Below are positions 25,304 to 39,343 of a DNA stretch of 64,000 bases, one piece after another. Made by a program: the position numbers and the translations under genes. Location: contig NC_089994.1 of the NCBI RefSeq assembly GCF_036417845.1, positions 10,558,001 to 10,622,000 of the forward strand, written 5' to 3'. The DNA is from Apteryx mantelli. Its lineage: Eukaryota; Chordata; Aves; Apterygiformes; Apterygidae. Below the pieces are notes generated by a model. It saw only the letters and a list, made by a program, of their open reading frames with translations. It ran no database searches and was not told where the DNA came from. Numbering within the stretch: the stretch's first letter is position 1; each line of letters opens with the position of its first letter.

Positions 25304-25750
25304 GTCACAGAATCACAGAATCGCTGAGGGTGGAAGGGACCTCTGGAGATCATCTAGTCCAACCCCCCTGCTCAAGCAGGGTCACCTAGAGCACGTTGCA
25401 CAGGATTGCATCCAGGCAGGTTTTGAATATCTCCAGAGAAGGAGACTCCACAACCTCTCTGGGCAACCTGTTCCAGTGCTCTGTCACCCTCACAGTGAAG
25501 AAGTTTTTCCTCATGTTCAGATGGAAGCGTCTGTGTTTCAGTTTGTGCCCGTTGCCTCGCGTCTTGTCGCTCGGCACCACTGAAAAGAGTCTGGTCCCAT
25601 CCTCTCGACACCCTCCCTTCAGATACTTGTACACGTTGATAAGATCTCCTCTCAGCCTTCTCTTCTCCAGGCTAAACAGGCCCAGCTCTCTCAGCCTTTC
25701 CTCATAAGAGAGATGCTCCAGTCCCCTAATCATCTTTGTAGCCCTAACTG
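25304..25750 (-). mobile_element. CR1 LINE, 5'-truncated 3' end (avian CR1)
   Basis: At the left edge, tandem copies of the octamer acagaatc are followed by ggaagggacctctggagatc. This is the reverse complement of the avian CR1 3' terminus, so the element lies on the minus strand. It continues through the CR1 3' UTR into the end of ORF2 and stops abruptly, as 5'-truncated CR1 copies do. ATTACAA occurs at both edges (25297-25303 and 25751-25757), possibly a 7-bp target duplication, although CR1 usually makes none. The copy is well preserved and therefore relatively young. Confidence 0.95.
25386..25733 (-). pseudogene. CR1 ORF2 C-terminal fragment
   Basis: This frame of 115 codons is the C-terminal end of the CR1 ORF2 polyprotein, downstream of the reverse transcriptase domain. 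Diagnostic strings include [17 protein letters not shown] and the tail [19 protein letters not shown], both typical of CR1 ORF2 ends in birds. It has no internal stop, but the endonuclease and polymerase domains are missing because of 5' truncation. It therefore cannot act alone, and the frame is open only because the insertion is fairly recent. Confidence 0.9.
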
Positions 25751-28700
25751 ATTACAACACTTTGTTGAGAATCCATATAACCCTGTAGAAACCTGTCTTC
25801 AGGAAAGATGGAGTGACCCCACGTCAACGACAACAGCCAACATTATATCCAGAACAGAGTAGAGATGTACAGAATACTATTCAAGCTGGAAAGAGAGAAG
25901 ATTCAACACAGTGCAAGAAGGCAAAAACCCTCCAGTTTAGCTGAAGGGTGTTTCCCCTACACACAACAGTAACAGGTGGCGTCTCAGAAGAACTGAGATC
26001 ATCCAGATACTTAATTGCCACTATAAAGTTTGGGTCATGACTGCTTTAGGAGTGATAATCTCTAAGACTTCTCATTGCACAGCAATCTGCTTATGCTTTC
26101 TAAGGGACCTGGAAAGGCAATAAAGTGAAGTGTTTGCTGTAAAAACAAGATGAACATATGAGCACGTGATAATAGCATAAGAACTAATGAATGGTATTGT
26201 GAGGGTAGATCAGAAGCTTCTTTCTATGCCGCACAGACATAAAAGTATATATAATAAGAACAAGAGGTAGAATGCTTGAAACTAAGGAAAGTGAATATCA
26301 AATCTCTATTGATTTGTTGCAAGATGTCACTTAAGCCACAAATCTAGGTGCTCTGCTACCTGTAAATGCTTGTGAAACCTATCAGGAAGAAATTATGACT
26401 ACTTATAACTTCTACTATGCAAGTCTCTAACATAAATCTATGAAATAATCACATATCAATCTTTTGCATTAAGATTCCATTTTCAAAAGTTTATCTTCAT
26501 CTATAAGATGTTGATAAACATTCGCTTCTTTGCTTTTTTGAGCAATGTAACTCAAATGAAGTATGTTCCACATACTGGTAATCTTCACCTGATTAAAAAA
26601 TAACCACTATTCAGCATCTGGCTCATAGGAAGAAAAATTCAAGTGTATGATATGTACACCATAAGAAGAACAGACTAGTACAATTCTGATGAGAGCAATC
26701 ACCCGGTGTTAAAACATGTCACTAACCTTCTGAGCTCACGTATTCTTAAAGTTACAAGGGATGTGGATGTAACGTGGTTTTGGATCCCCTTTTGCTCAGC
26801 TCTACTGCACAACACTAGGGAAGTGAAGCAGCAACACAAGGGAACAAGCCTTCCAGGCTTCATTTATAACCTTGTTAGAAAAGTTTAGTCTGCCAAGCTC
26901 AAGGTCCCAAAAGGTCTGAATTTCTCAGGAACCAAGCCAACATTGAAACTAAAACAGCAGTAAAAGTAGAGTTGTATTTTTAATTTGCCAAATAAGTAAC
27001 ATGGCTTAACACTATTAAGGAGAGAAAAAAAAATGATGGGAAAAGAGCACTTAATCTAGGGGTCTGTCATGAGCTTGAACAAACTTCTTTCTACCAGAGC
27101 ACTTACTGAAAACTAATGAGTATATTAGGATAGTCCTTACTGCAGTTGTTCAGCGTATAAGTCTCTTGTAAATATTCAAAAGACCCACCATATTAGCAGT
27201 TCCCAACATAGTAAAGGGTGAAGGTCTCCTAAAGAACAGCTCTAGGCAAAATGCACACAATTCTGGCTGGAACCTTATGCTGAACCAATGCTGGCTGACA
27301 AGGGTACGACCTTGTACTGATGCTAAAAGTGACGACTTGGTTCCAGAACTGTTTGGTCACACATTTAACAGCTCTGGCTTTGGCCCCATGAGATGAGTAA
27401 AACATGCTCATCAGATAACTCAGTTCCACAGATACAGGATTTCAAACAGGGGCTAAGCATGTTTATTATTTTAATGTTACAAAGATGTTCTCTAGGTGCT
27501 TTAATACAGAGCAGCTGTAGAGGTGAAAACCAAGCACAGGTCTCCCAGGTCCAGGACCTAGCCACAGCACCACATTCACTACAGGAGGATTGCACTGATA
27601 AAAGTGAGAGAGGGTAACACTAAGTATGTTGACAAAAAGCAAGCGCTTAGCAGAAATACAGCTCAATACAGCATCACATACAACAATACAGCAATTCCTG
27701 AGGCTCCTGAAAAATGTGCATAAATAAAAGGAAATCATTTTTGTTTATCCAGCCTAACAGACAAGACAATTGTGAATTATTTTAGCAACTCCTTTCAGCT
27801 TGTCCAAAACATTTACTGCCTATTGTTTTCATCTTCCCAGTTACAGACATGCCAACGTCAGACAGTATCTGTTACAATCAACTTGGATTTACTATTCCTA
27901 GCATCTGTCTTAAGTCTAACCTATAAAATAATACTGAACAAGAAATGGGGATGAGAAGGAGAAGGGAATCAAAATACCACAAAGATAAGCAGGCAGTTAT
28001 TTCTTACTCTGAATGTCATAACAAAAAAAAACTCTAGAGGCCAAAGTGTTCCAGCTGAGCTAAACGTGGATTCCTGCTGCTGTTACTAACCTAGTATTGT
28101 AGAAAAGCAATTGCAAATATTACTCACAAAGTACAAAATAATAGAAACAAAACAGATTATGAGAGAAACATGCATCTACTGGTAAAGATAAAATTCATTA
28201 AAAGATAATCAACATGTTTGAAACTAGCTATATAAAATAACACTGGAAGACTTTAAATTTAAATAAAACTTTGTAAATTCTTTATTTCACTAAAGGCAAA
28301 GATTTGAGCATAAGTGTTAATTTCAGTGGATAAAACATAGTCAGTAAAAAGGGTGAATTATATTCAGTCTAGTCAGCAGGTCTTGCATAGATGGTGCCAT
28401 TATTCCCAGGCCGAGAAAGAAGATTCCTATATTTTTAGCCATAGGAGAGTAGCTTTGAACCACGTCTGGAGTTTCATAAATGCAGCTGCTAATGGATTCC
28501 TCAGAACTGTAGCCATAACCCAGCCTGACCCATGGCTCTGTCTAGTGAGCTCTCCCTTCACAGCTTTGCCCACACTGGGAGATTCACTGATGGGTTATAC
28601 TTGCTGGTGTGAAACATAAAAGGAGATTGTCTTGCACCCCAGAGACTCCTTCCTGGACTTTCTGCCCCTTGCATCACCAGGATCCTTGAAGCTTTGCTTC

Positions 28701-28754
28701 TTCTTGTAGAAGACAGAATAATTGAAGGATATTCAATTATTAAATATCTTCTTA
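25751..28754. other. AT-rich non-coding sequence between two CR1 copies
   Basis: No supported gene and no recognisable repeat. Short open frames on both strands are of chance length. Confidence 0.6.
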
Positions 28755-28965
28755 TCACAGAATCACAGAACGATGGGGGTTGGAAGGGACCTCTGGAGAT
28801 CATCTAGTCCAACTTCCCTACTCAAAGCAGGGTCAATTAGAGAAGGTTACTCAGGATCTTGTCCAGTCAGGTTTTGAAAGTCTCCAAGGATAGAATCTGG
28901 GCAACCTGTTTCAGTGTTCAATCATCCTTTACAGTAAAATCTTTTCCCCCCATCAGATTTTGATT
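28755..28965 (-). mobile_element. CR1 LINE, short diverged 3' fragment
   Basis: It begins with tcacagaatcacagaa and ggaagggacctctggagatc, the reverse complement of a CR1 3' end, and continues with 'aggttttgaaagtctccaa', 'gggcaacctgtttcagtgtt' and a weak 'tttacagtaaaatcttttcc' block. It has internal deletions and more substitutions than the copy at 25304-25750, so it is older. It has the same orientation as that copy. The right boundary is uncertain by some tens of bases. Confidence 0.9.
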
Positions 28966-31900
28966 AAAATAAGACTTCTCCACACTGTACCCACCAACAT
29001 CTATTAGGCTGTGTTGCCAATTGTAGTATTCTGGATCAATGGGAGCTACTTAAAAATCAATGAGTTCTGAACATGACAATGAGCTGTAAAACCATGAACT
29101 TTATTGAACATGCCTGCATGCATTAGTAATGACACAGCATGGCCTCTGGGTCCAATAATGCAGGGGGGCTGGATTCCTTCATCTTCCAGTGACTGCTCTA
29201 AATTCCCTAGTCAAAGAAGGATCCACAAAGCAGGCACACGTTTTTCCTCCTGGATATTTCACCTACTTTTAAGCTCTTGGTCTTTGTTATTGTACGTGAC
29301 CAATATGGTTTTTTCAATTTCATAATCTAAAAGGTATTTTAAATACTTAGTTTCTCATAAAGAATCTACTATTGAAGTGCCTTGCCTCCAAAAATACATG
29401 CAAGCAATTATTCTGAGGTGGAATTGGGAGAAACCTGTATAAACCCAATGCTCTCAAGATTTCTATCAGAAATCAGTCACTGGATATCACATGAAATGAC
29501 ACGAACACACAAGCACTTTTTTTTGGTTGTTATTAGAAAAGTCTCAAGAGACATTTGCTGAAAGAAGGACAACGTTAAGAGGCAGGGAAGTGTCAAATGT
29601 CTCCCAAGAAGTCAATGCTGTGCATGATCCTCCTCTCAAATACATCAGTAATTCAAGTGTATCTGGTGAAACTACACCTGTGTGAAGAAGAGATAAATGA
29701 ATAACAGGCTGTTAAACACTAATACTAAAATTGTGTAATTGTTACATTTGTGCATAATTCCTAAGTTTTATATTCACTAGAAGAAAACTTCTTGTGAGAT
29801 TTGTTTTCCCCATCAGAATTCTCCATCTTGGTGTAAGTCACTAAATAATCAATCTTGCACTCTAAAAAAATCAGTCAGCCTATTTCAGGGTGTGGTTGTT
29901 ATTGTTTTAATTATAGCCATACTCATTCTGGAGTCCTCACAAACTCTGTGCACCTGTAATCTGTAGCTATGTTGTATTAATAGGATCCTCCTAATTAAAC
30001 TTCTTAAAGTCAGAAGACAGTAACATGCTAAGCCCACTAGTTCTTTGAAGGATGTCCTAGTTGGTCAACTGGTATGTATTTATAAGGATTTTGTGATCTG
30101 TTTGCCAAAAGTAAGGTAAATTCTGTCAACATTTCAGATGCCTTCAGTAATGAAAAGCAAAGCAACAAGTATTGATCCTGTTCACATCAGTCTCAAAAGT
30201 GGTAAACAAAATTGTATTCTTTGTATAATAGTCTCATGGTTAAATGCAGATATACTAACACAGACAGCAGAAGGATGACTTAAATCAGACACTACATGAA
30301 ATTCTGATTTTTCTTAATTGAGCTACTATGAAAACAGTAAAGTTTGAGATCTCTGCATCACTTATCTTTATGAATTTATGTGAATGCAGAAACTCTTTGA
30401 AGATCGGGGCTTTTTCTATAGATTATAGATCCAAAGTTTGCCTACTTCTGATTCAATAGCTCTTTCCTTAAACAAAGATACCTGTATTCATCCTTTTGAA
30501 GCTTTTATAATCCCAAAATATAACCTTGGTTTACTGCTTCCAAAATTACTCTCCTTTGTGAGACCAGCTGCTTTCCTCCAGACTTTACCCTCTTTTCACA
30601 GGAAATAGCTGTGTTTGTTCTGGAATTTTTATGACTTTTTCTCCGCTTTCATAGTGCCTAGACAAACTACACCCTACAGGTTTTTGTTTGGTTGGTTGGT
30701 TTTTAGACCTCTCAAGGGCTGAAAGGCCTTCTCTGATAGATCTAGCTTTCTCTATCATGTGTTGAACCATGTGGTACAATCACACATGGGCTGAATCTCC
30801 AGCCTTCAGCCTCCCTACCCGGCTATGTTATTGCAACCAACAACTCCATTTGGCATCTGTAAACTCTTTCACCACAGGGATCAGTAGCCAATTTGTTTGA
30901 TAAAGTAAAACACAACACCTTCCAAATGTAGCATTAATTATTTGTTATCTCACAGGTATTAAACCTGTAGCACAAAAGGCAAAAAACAATAAAAAGCCAA
31001 TACACACCAGTCTTATTCATGCATAAATCTTCTATTGCCAACTTTTGCAGTTTCCTCAGTCCAACTAATGCCCATCTTCTGCTGGGGAAAACACCTTCAC
31101 TTTCTCTGTTCCTTTGCCAGTATGTTAGCGTTTTCCTAACATTCCCTGTGCAGTCTCTTAGTTCACATTAAATCCCTCCCTCTTTTCTAGACATATGGTC
31201 CTGAAATAGTGTTACTTGAATCCTCTCTCATTCTAGCTTTAGTAAAAGAGAAACATCACCAGTACTGAGTAAAGGAGCAGTATACTCTCTCTTGGCTATT
31301 TTGTTTGAATGTTTGTTGAGATATTCTCTATCTAAACTATTACTTTATCTTTAGTGCCTGGTTCTTTATGTAAACCTCTTCATTACGTCTGACTGAAAAA
31401 GCAAAACACACAGTATATTAGATTTTATCAGAGAAAGTTTTCCTTCCAGAGAAAGAAATTTCCATTGCAAAGTAAATATATATATATATTTTTTAGTAAA
31501 GGTAACAGCTGTAGACCTAACCTGATTTTCTTCAGCAGAGAAGGAAAAAAAGTATTAGTCAACTATACAGTAACTCAGAGAGCAACACTATGTGCTGTGA
31601 AAGAGGACAATGTAATACTAGGACGCAGTAGTGAAGTATTTCCCATAGAAGGGGGGAATTACTAATGCCAATATGCCCACACTAGATGGCAACAGAAGAA
31701 CTGCATCTGGTATTCAACATTCTGAAGAACCATATTAGAGAAAGATTGACTTGGCCTAAGTATGAACTGCTAGAAGCTAGAACTATCAGGGAATGGACAC
31801 CCATTTTATGAGAGGAGACTGCTAAGAATTTGGATTATTTAGCCTAGCAAAACAAAGGCTGAAAGGGGGTAGAACTGCTCTAACTAAATAAACTAACCAT

Positions 31901-34900
31901 GTAAGTCTCATGGACAGAGAAAGGCCACTGAAGCACAAGAACAAATTGGTATGAACTGGCTAAATAAAAATAAATAAATTCAAGTATTGAGAAGTTTTCT
32001 AACCAGCAGAATGATGAGATCTTGGGAAGCAGATGTTATGTGGAAGATACTTAAAAGGCAGAAGAACAGCAGAACTGCCCAGATTCAGAGGAAACCCCAT
32101 ACAGATAAACTTCAGTCAAAGTTCCAATGTGAAATCATTTACTTACTGTACAGCTCAGATTTCTGTGATGACAATGAAATGATATAACATGCTGGTAGTT
32201 TCAAGGATATACTTTCAGAAATTATTACTATATCTTACTTTATTCTCCTAAAAGACCAAAGCCAGGCACCTGGCTGTAAGAATGCAAATGGAGGTTATGT
32301 CATTTATACAAATTCATATTTGAAAGAAAAGGAAACAGTATTTTCCTCACCTGTAAGAAAGAGAAGGAAGTGCTAAACTCGGACTACTGTCGCAGACCTA
32401 AGAGATTCAGTGGTGCAGCTGACTCAGGAACCATGATTAATGCTATAGTAAGTACTGTATTACTAAAACATGATACAAGTTTTATCCACTTTTGTCACCC
32501 GATGTCCCATGAACAGTATCTGTAGTCTCTACCTTTAGCGCAACTAAGTCTTAAGAAATAGGATACTCAAAAGTAAAAAATGGGAAAGAGGCAACTGAAA
32601 CAAACACGTTCCAAAATTAGCAGAAGGGACCGAAATGAAACCCAAGGTCTCCTCCCTTAACTACTACACAACATTCCAGCTTGAAGCAAAGATTTTATGT
32701 GCTACATGGGCAAATCTTGCAAAAGATGGACCAGATAATCTGATAGGTCTTTACATGCTATGATTTAACTTGCTCTGACTTGGTTTTCTATCACTCTAGT
32801 TCGAGAGCTTTCCTACTCAATGCTGTATCTATTTCTTTAAAATTCATTGCAACAAGAGCTTTTGCATCATATTTTGGCATTACTGATTGATGTGGTGAGT
32901 TCTGCAACTTAAGATTCATCTCTATAAATTAATGTTAAACTGCTTTTTCCTGATGAAAACACAGAAAGAAACTGAATTCATGAAAACCTGTACATAGTGT
33001 TGTTCTGGCCTCAGATAGACGGGAGTTTGGAATATTTCCCTTTCCTAATAAAGAAAATTCACACCAGCCACTGTCCAAATCTAGCAGTTATAAATTCTCC
33101 CTACTGAAACACAACATCTCAATGCAGCAATATACCAAATATGAGATTAAACTGTTATACTTGCTTTCTTAAATTGAAGTTAGTCATTTATTTAGGAAAA
33201 CAATGCAGATTATAACAGGAATTGCACTGCATCTTTCAAGCCTGCTAACTACAGCATCAACTTTAATACATATTTGCATGATCCAGAAGCTTGAGAAAGG
33301 AAGATGCAAATATCAGTTAAGAAAACTAGACAAACTGTGAATTGAGTATTTTCTAAAGGTAACTTTAGATGGAAAACTTGCTGCATTTTAAAAAGAGGCA
33401 TTGTGGTCCTTCAAATACTGAGGCATAAAATGAGGTTAAAAGTTATGGAATGTATAGCTTTGCCTTCCAGAAAAAGAGAAATTTCTTTGTATGGCCCCCC
33501 TGCCTTGGTTATATCCTTCATAAATTTCAGAGCATTTAACCTGTGAAACTTTCAAGTTCTTTCCATTCTTTTGTGGCACAAAGCACAAAGAACAGGCTTT
33601 TATTTATTTTTAAATTCAGCCAGAGAATGTGAAGAAAATCGTTTGCTTAGGACATAAAGATTTAATCCAAGAAAAAGGGAGAGAATACAAGGTCAAAATA
33701 ATATGAGAAAGTAAAACATCTTGAAGGACAAGGCTTAAAACATTCACAGTACTATTGGTCAATATTAAGGTTACCAACATCACTACCCTCCCACAGAGGA
33801 GGAAATGAGAAGAATTTGCTAAATATAGATAGAGTTGTTTGGAAGGATGCCTACACTTATTTGCGCACTCATCTATTTAATTGTGGGCAATATAGCCCAC
33901 TAGACAGCCTGAGGCAAGCGTGAATGTTCAATATTCTCTGAATTATACAATCTCAACTGGAGACTGGACATACATCTTGCAATAGTATAAACACTATATT
34001 TTGAAACTCTTCACTGTCATGAGTACCTCTGAATTTCTTTTACTCAGGTTTAGGAATGTGTTGAATGCCTCCAAACCTGTGTACACAGTTTTAAACAAAC
34101 ACACCGGAAAGGCCACAGGATGCTGGCGTTCACTGTATGACCTGAAGCCTTCCAACTCCCGTGAATTTCAGTAGCTAATGAGATATCATCTGTGTATATT
34201 TATATACATTTATATTTGGACATCAAAAAATCCCCCCAAATAAGCAAAGCAAAAATCAAGCTACTGTTTTGTGCTAAAAGCTCTTCTTAGTTTAATAATC
34301 TGGGAAATTAGACATATTCTTCTATAATTAATCTGCAAGTGGATTTCTTAATAACTCAATAATTTAATTCTTTAAACATACCTGCCAATACATCTTACCA
34401 AATAACCAATCTTTGCTTTTAAACAAAACTGGAACATCTGTATAAATCCAAAAGAAACAAGTCAAAGAAAGTTGGTACCTGTGGTCTAGATCTTCAGAAG
34501 GATTCAGAAACCTGCTTTCCCTGCTTTCAGTGAGAGTATTTTAAAGAAATATAAGGGAATTCAACAGGAGCTGGGTGCCTAAATCCTTTTAAGAATCTGG
34601 GCCTAAGTTCCCAAGGGAAAACTGAAAGTCTCAGACAAGATATCATCTTAACTCTAAATCGCTCAGAGGTTCTCTCATATTCCTTTTATTCAAAATTGAA
34701 TCATCACTGATCTGCCTTCAAATGAAATTCGAATATGTCAGGCTGCAAAACTCATCAGATCCTTGTTAGCAGAAGGTCCAACAGCTCAAGAAATTCCCCT
34801 GTGAAATTTCTGTCCCTCTTTTTTCTGTCTCAGTAAAAGTACAATAATACCTGTCTGTGGGGCAGGGGAGGGAAGAATCAAAATTTCTCATTGGGAAGAG

Positions 34901-35427
34901 AGTAAGTGTTTTCAAATATCAGGAAATATCCCTTGGAAAATAGAATCCTATATTACCTCCTGATCATTTAAATGCAAATATTTGCTCAGCAAAATTATTT
35001 ATTTATTATAGATTAACCTTTATATAGTCAATAATACTTTGTGCTTATGTTAATTTCTGATTTAAAAAAAGATCACAGATAACAATGCAAAACAAGAATT
35101 TTGTTATTGGGCTATAAGTCACTAGCAAAGTTACATCAGATCTTCCTGGAGAGCTAATGAATATAACAAACCTCAGTTCTGCTTAACATCAGTTCTTCAG
35201 TCCCATAAAAACTAAAGTTTCTGAAATTCCAAGTTATTGTAATAATGTTTCTCTGCTTTAAAACCGCGAGAAGTGTTTTGTGGAGTCATAAATGAAACGA
35301 GGTAGTTGTTTCCTTGAACAGATAGGTGAGCATGGGTTGCTATTCAAAAACTTCACATCAACGCAGTAAGTAAGTAGTTTGTAATAGCTGAAGACTCCAT
35401 TTATCACCTACGGGAGCATGTCAGGAT

Positions 35428-35442
35428 GGGGGGGGGGGGGGG
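35428..35442. repeat. G(15) homopolymer
   Basis: Fifteen consecutive guanines in an AT-rich setting. Such a run can adopt G-quadruplex-like structure and is prone to length errors in sequencing. Confidence 0.95.
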
Positions 35443-36827
35443 AAACAAACCTAATGTGGCAAATATTCTTCCAAGAAAATATCTTCTTTGAGAATGTGTT
35501 TTCTGCTGATATTTTGCCATATACAAAAACACTAGTGAGTGAGCTCATGAATACTATCCTAAGAAAACTGTCTGAGGAACACCATTTTGTCTGGGCTATT
35601 ATTTGTCTTACTTTGGTATTGGTATCTCAGGATTTGTTCACCAGAATGAAGGAAGCAGAAAACAACCAAGTATGTAATGTATTATTATATCAAAAAGAAT
35701 GTAATATCCCACTAAGAATATGGTTAAATTTACCCCAAAAAAGGTATGGAAAGGTTTCACTAAACAGTCCTGATGCTGAGCTTCTTAGCACTGAGTCCTG
35801 AACCTTTAAAACACAGACCAGTCCTTTTACACCGTAATTGATCCTAGAGCAACTACAGTTTTGGCATAATACCTACGCTAAACAGAAGACAGGCAAGAAG
35901 CAAGATCAAGGAGTTTACCAGGAATTACGGTTTTATTTAATAATCTGAAGTACAGTAGAACTGAAGACATTCCTATTGCTCTGGACTACACTGATGTTAC
36001 TCTGTTGACAAACTGTAGGTGCTTTGGATACAAAGACCCTCAGAAATAGAAGGGTATATGCTAAGCAGCTAATGTCTGCAATACTAGCAAACTTGAGTTT
36101 TCTGTCTGAAATTCAGATCAAGAATCTATAAAATACATATAAATTTATATAAGCAATAGAACTTGAAGCTTAGTATACACTTCACATGCCAAGACTATTT
36201 GTGATACATTGTTAAAGTTTTCTTACTATGCTTAAAACCCATGAAGAGATTTTATTCCATTCAATACAATCACACAGTAATTTTCCATTGGACTCGTGTC
36301 TAATCATCTGATCAATGAAATAAACAGAGAGGTGGCAATAAGGGAATATAGATGCATCTCCAGGAAGACAGATAATACTTTTTAAGGAACACACTTGTTC
36401 CAAAATTCCTGGTCATAATGTGCATGTTCTGTTTAATTTCATTGAGTTTAGGCTTGGAAAAGAAAATCAGAAGATAGCAGCAATCTTTTAAAATGTGTTC
36501 CTCAATTAGAGGGAAAGATGTATCAGTAAAATTAAGAGAAAATTACATTCCAGTTTAAGGACAAAACTGGAATGATGATTACTATTATTGAAAAAGAAAT
36601 AGTGAGAAAGATTCAAACTTACAGACCGTATGATTCAGTAAGCTTCCATGGTTATCTCACATCCCCAAACCAAGATGTCTGACCCTCCATCTCTAAATAT
36701 GGCCTCCGGAGAGGGAACAGGGGTTTTTACTTCCATTATCTTTCTGCCTGTGGTAAGGAAGTACCTTGGTCCTGAATCAGGACCCACAGGAATTTAGCAA
36801 GGGCTATTTCTGTTTGTAGTAAAATCT

Positions 36828-36850
36828 TCAATATGTAATTTACATATTGA
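36828..36850. repeat. 23-base near-perfect palindrome
   Basis: TCAATATGTAA and TTACATATTGA are exact reverse complements around a single central t. The one-base centre favours a two-fold protein site or a cruciform rather than an RNA hairpin. Confidence 0.9.
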
Positions 36851-39343
36851 TATGTCATCATTTCTTGGTATTTAACTTAATAAAAGCTTCTCTAAAGTAG
36901 AGATTTTATTACCCAAATTATGGAAGTAGCAGACTTGGGGCAGTGGAGACAGCATGACTTTCTGAATCAATACAAAGTATGTCCCTCATAGTAGTTGTTA
37001 TTCTGTGCAGGTGTGTTATTGACTATAGTCATAATGGTCTCACTTTAGCAGCTGTCAATAACTCACTACTTGTATTGTCACACTGAATTAAAGAACAACC
37101 AGACCAAAAATATGTGGAGAAGTTATAACAGCATGGCATGACCCAGCCTGTGGCGCAAAGCAGAACACTGCCAGTTTAAGTCAGCATTCATGTTTGACAC
37201 TTCACTTGACATTACATTGATAAAATAAAGTCAAATGTGATATTTATTCAGGCAGAAGAGACTACATTTTAAGGATACCAGAAAATTCTCAAGTTTATGG
37301 CTACTGCATACAGTAAAACTATGTTTTTAACACATTGGGACCATTATTGGATGTACTTATTGACATGTGAAACTGAAACAAAGTTTTATTGGGGGTTATT
37401 GCCATTCTACAAATCACATGAATAAAGCTTCTTTGCATCAGACAGAGTTCTACTAGGAATGTTAGACTACTTTACTTTTTTAAAATGGGGTTTATTTCTA
37501 AATCAAAGCTTGACAGCAATATACAATAGCTGTACTGTATTTTTACTAACTATGAGTCAGAGTTGTGAAGTATTGAAAAGTCAAACATAGATAACATGCT
37601 ATTATCATGGTTGTATTAAACACACTTAATACTATTGTACTTTTACCATATATAAGCATTTTTCTTTCAAATACTTCAGGAGCTGACCTAAATAGGTAAC
37701 ACATAGCAAACAAGAAGAGCTCATTGTCACTGGCCTATCAAAATGGAGAAACAGATTCAGCCATGAGAGGCAAAAGATTTCCTATTTCCAGCAATTTAAT
37801 CTTTAAGTCATTTTAACCCATCGAAAAGGATTACTAAAATGTTAGTAGGATTATATCTCAAAGAGTAGAATATTGTTAGAAGTGTCTACACCAATAATGT
37901 GTTCCCTATACATTCTAGAGCAGCACTGCAACATCTAATAAAGCTTGCATTTCCTTAAAGAGGCACCACTTTAAAAGAATACTGTGTTTTTATGAAACAA
38001 TTTTTAAATTAAATTTCCTATGCATCTTGTGTTGATAATAGAGGGATTTTCCTTGACAAGTCCTAGCATAACACTGTCAGTCATGCTCATGCCCACCTTT
38101 CTCTCTGTATTCAGTCATGTCTAATGCTTCCTTCTACTTTCTCAATAAAAGCAAAACTGAAATGGAAACTCTTAGAGCAGCAAGCTTACGGATTCTACTA
38201 GACTGATATGAGTGATGTTATGTTCATACACATCACAAGAAATTCAACCAACAATCAGAAGAATTCATTCAAAATTTTGACAACTGCACAAAATGACAAA
38301 AATTTCTTTCTTCAGTCTTCTACAATAACCTCATAGAAGTTTATGAACAGCTATCTAAAGAACATTCATCCCATCAATGAACAAGTAAAATACCCACCAT
38401 GTCAGTGTTCTTAAATGTTTTGATGTATTCAAGGAAAATATTCGTGCTGTCTCACTTTCAGCACCTGACGTGCATGCTTAACTTAAGGAACTAGTCTCTC
38501 TACACTATCCATATTTGTTACTCATTGATGAGAGAGAGGCTCCTCCAAGGCGCCAGTTAAAGCACTTAAATTGGACTTACGCTTTGAATCAACCTCTAGA
38601 TAAGTCTGTCTCTCTCTATCCACGGATTTTATATCCGGTCAGAAGTGACTGCCTTTTCTACCTTAGGCATCTAATTGATGTGCCTAAAGTCATCATAACC
38701 ACCTGAAGTGTCAAACATCAGATTCTCCTCCCCCAAGGTAGTCCACATATTACAAACCAGATCTGAAGTCACACTGCAGCCCATTCTGCTTTAGGGAAAT
38801 CTCTAACCTTTGGTATTCTGCATGCTGTCAAGAGATTTTTTTTTTTAATTAAAAAAAAAAAAAGGCAAAAATTAGTCTACCCAATATCGCTACATACATC
38901 CAGCTCTCTCAGAAGTTAGTCATCAAGCAGTGAATCCAGCAAAAATGGACACTCACTGCAATAAAGTCTGTTAGTCATAGGAATAATTCAGTGATAGTCT
39001 GAGTGAGCACTCCTGTCACTGGCCTGAGTAGGAATTACTTAATGACCAAGAATTCAGTTATTTAAAAATAAATTAAAAATTATCATTACATAACCCAGAT
39101 TAAATAAAGAACTTCTATTGTAATGAGAAGGTCCCATGGAGGAACTACACCGATATGCTTCCAACCCATGGGTAGAAATTACACTCCCATAGCAAATGAA
39201 GAACAGACAATTAAGTTCTTGGCAACAGTAGCTCTAGTTTCACTCACTTAACACTACAACAAATGTAGATAAATTAAGCAAAGACATTGTTACCGCAACA
39301 AGTAACTGTAGCATTTTTTTGTTTTTAAAAAAATTGCTGTTAC

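Larger units (their letters stand above)
28966..39343. other. AT-rich non-coding sequence
   Basis: No supported gene over about 10 kb. Contents include a short TA run near 31475-31489, a 15-base G run at 35428-35442, a near-perfect palindrome at 36828-36850 and scattered A/T runs. A 127-codon open frame at 35418-35801 on the + strand has no recognisable motif and is discussed separately. Confidence 0.55.

Noticed and set aside
36619..36694. Minus-strand exon candidate with GTAAGTTTG donor
   Set aside because: The acceptor is ambiguous (several AGs after a weak tract) and frames are short, so it is weaker than the four listed.
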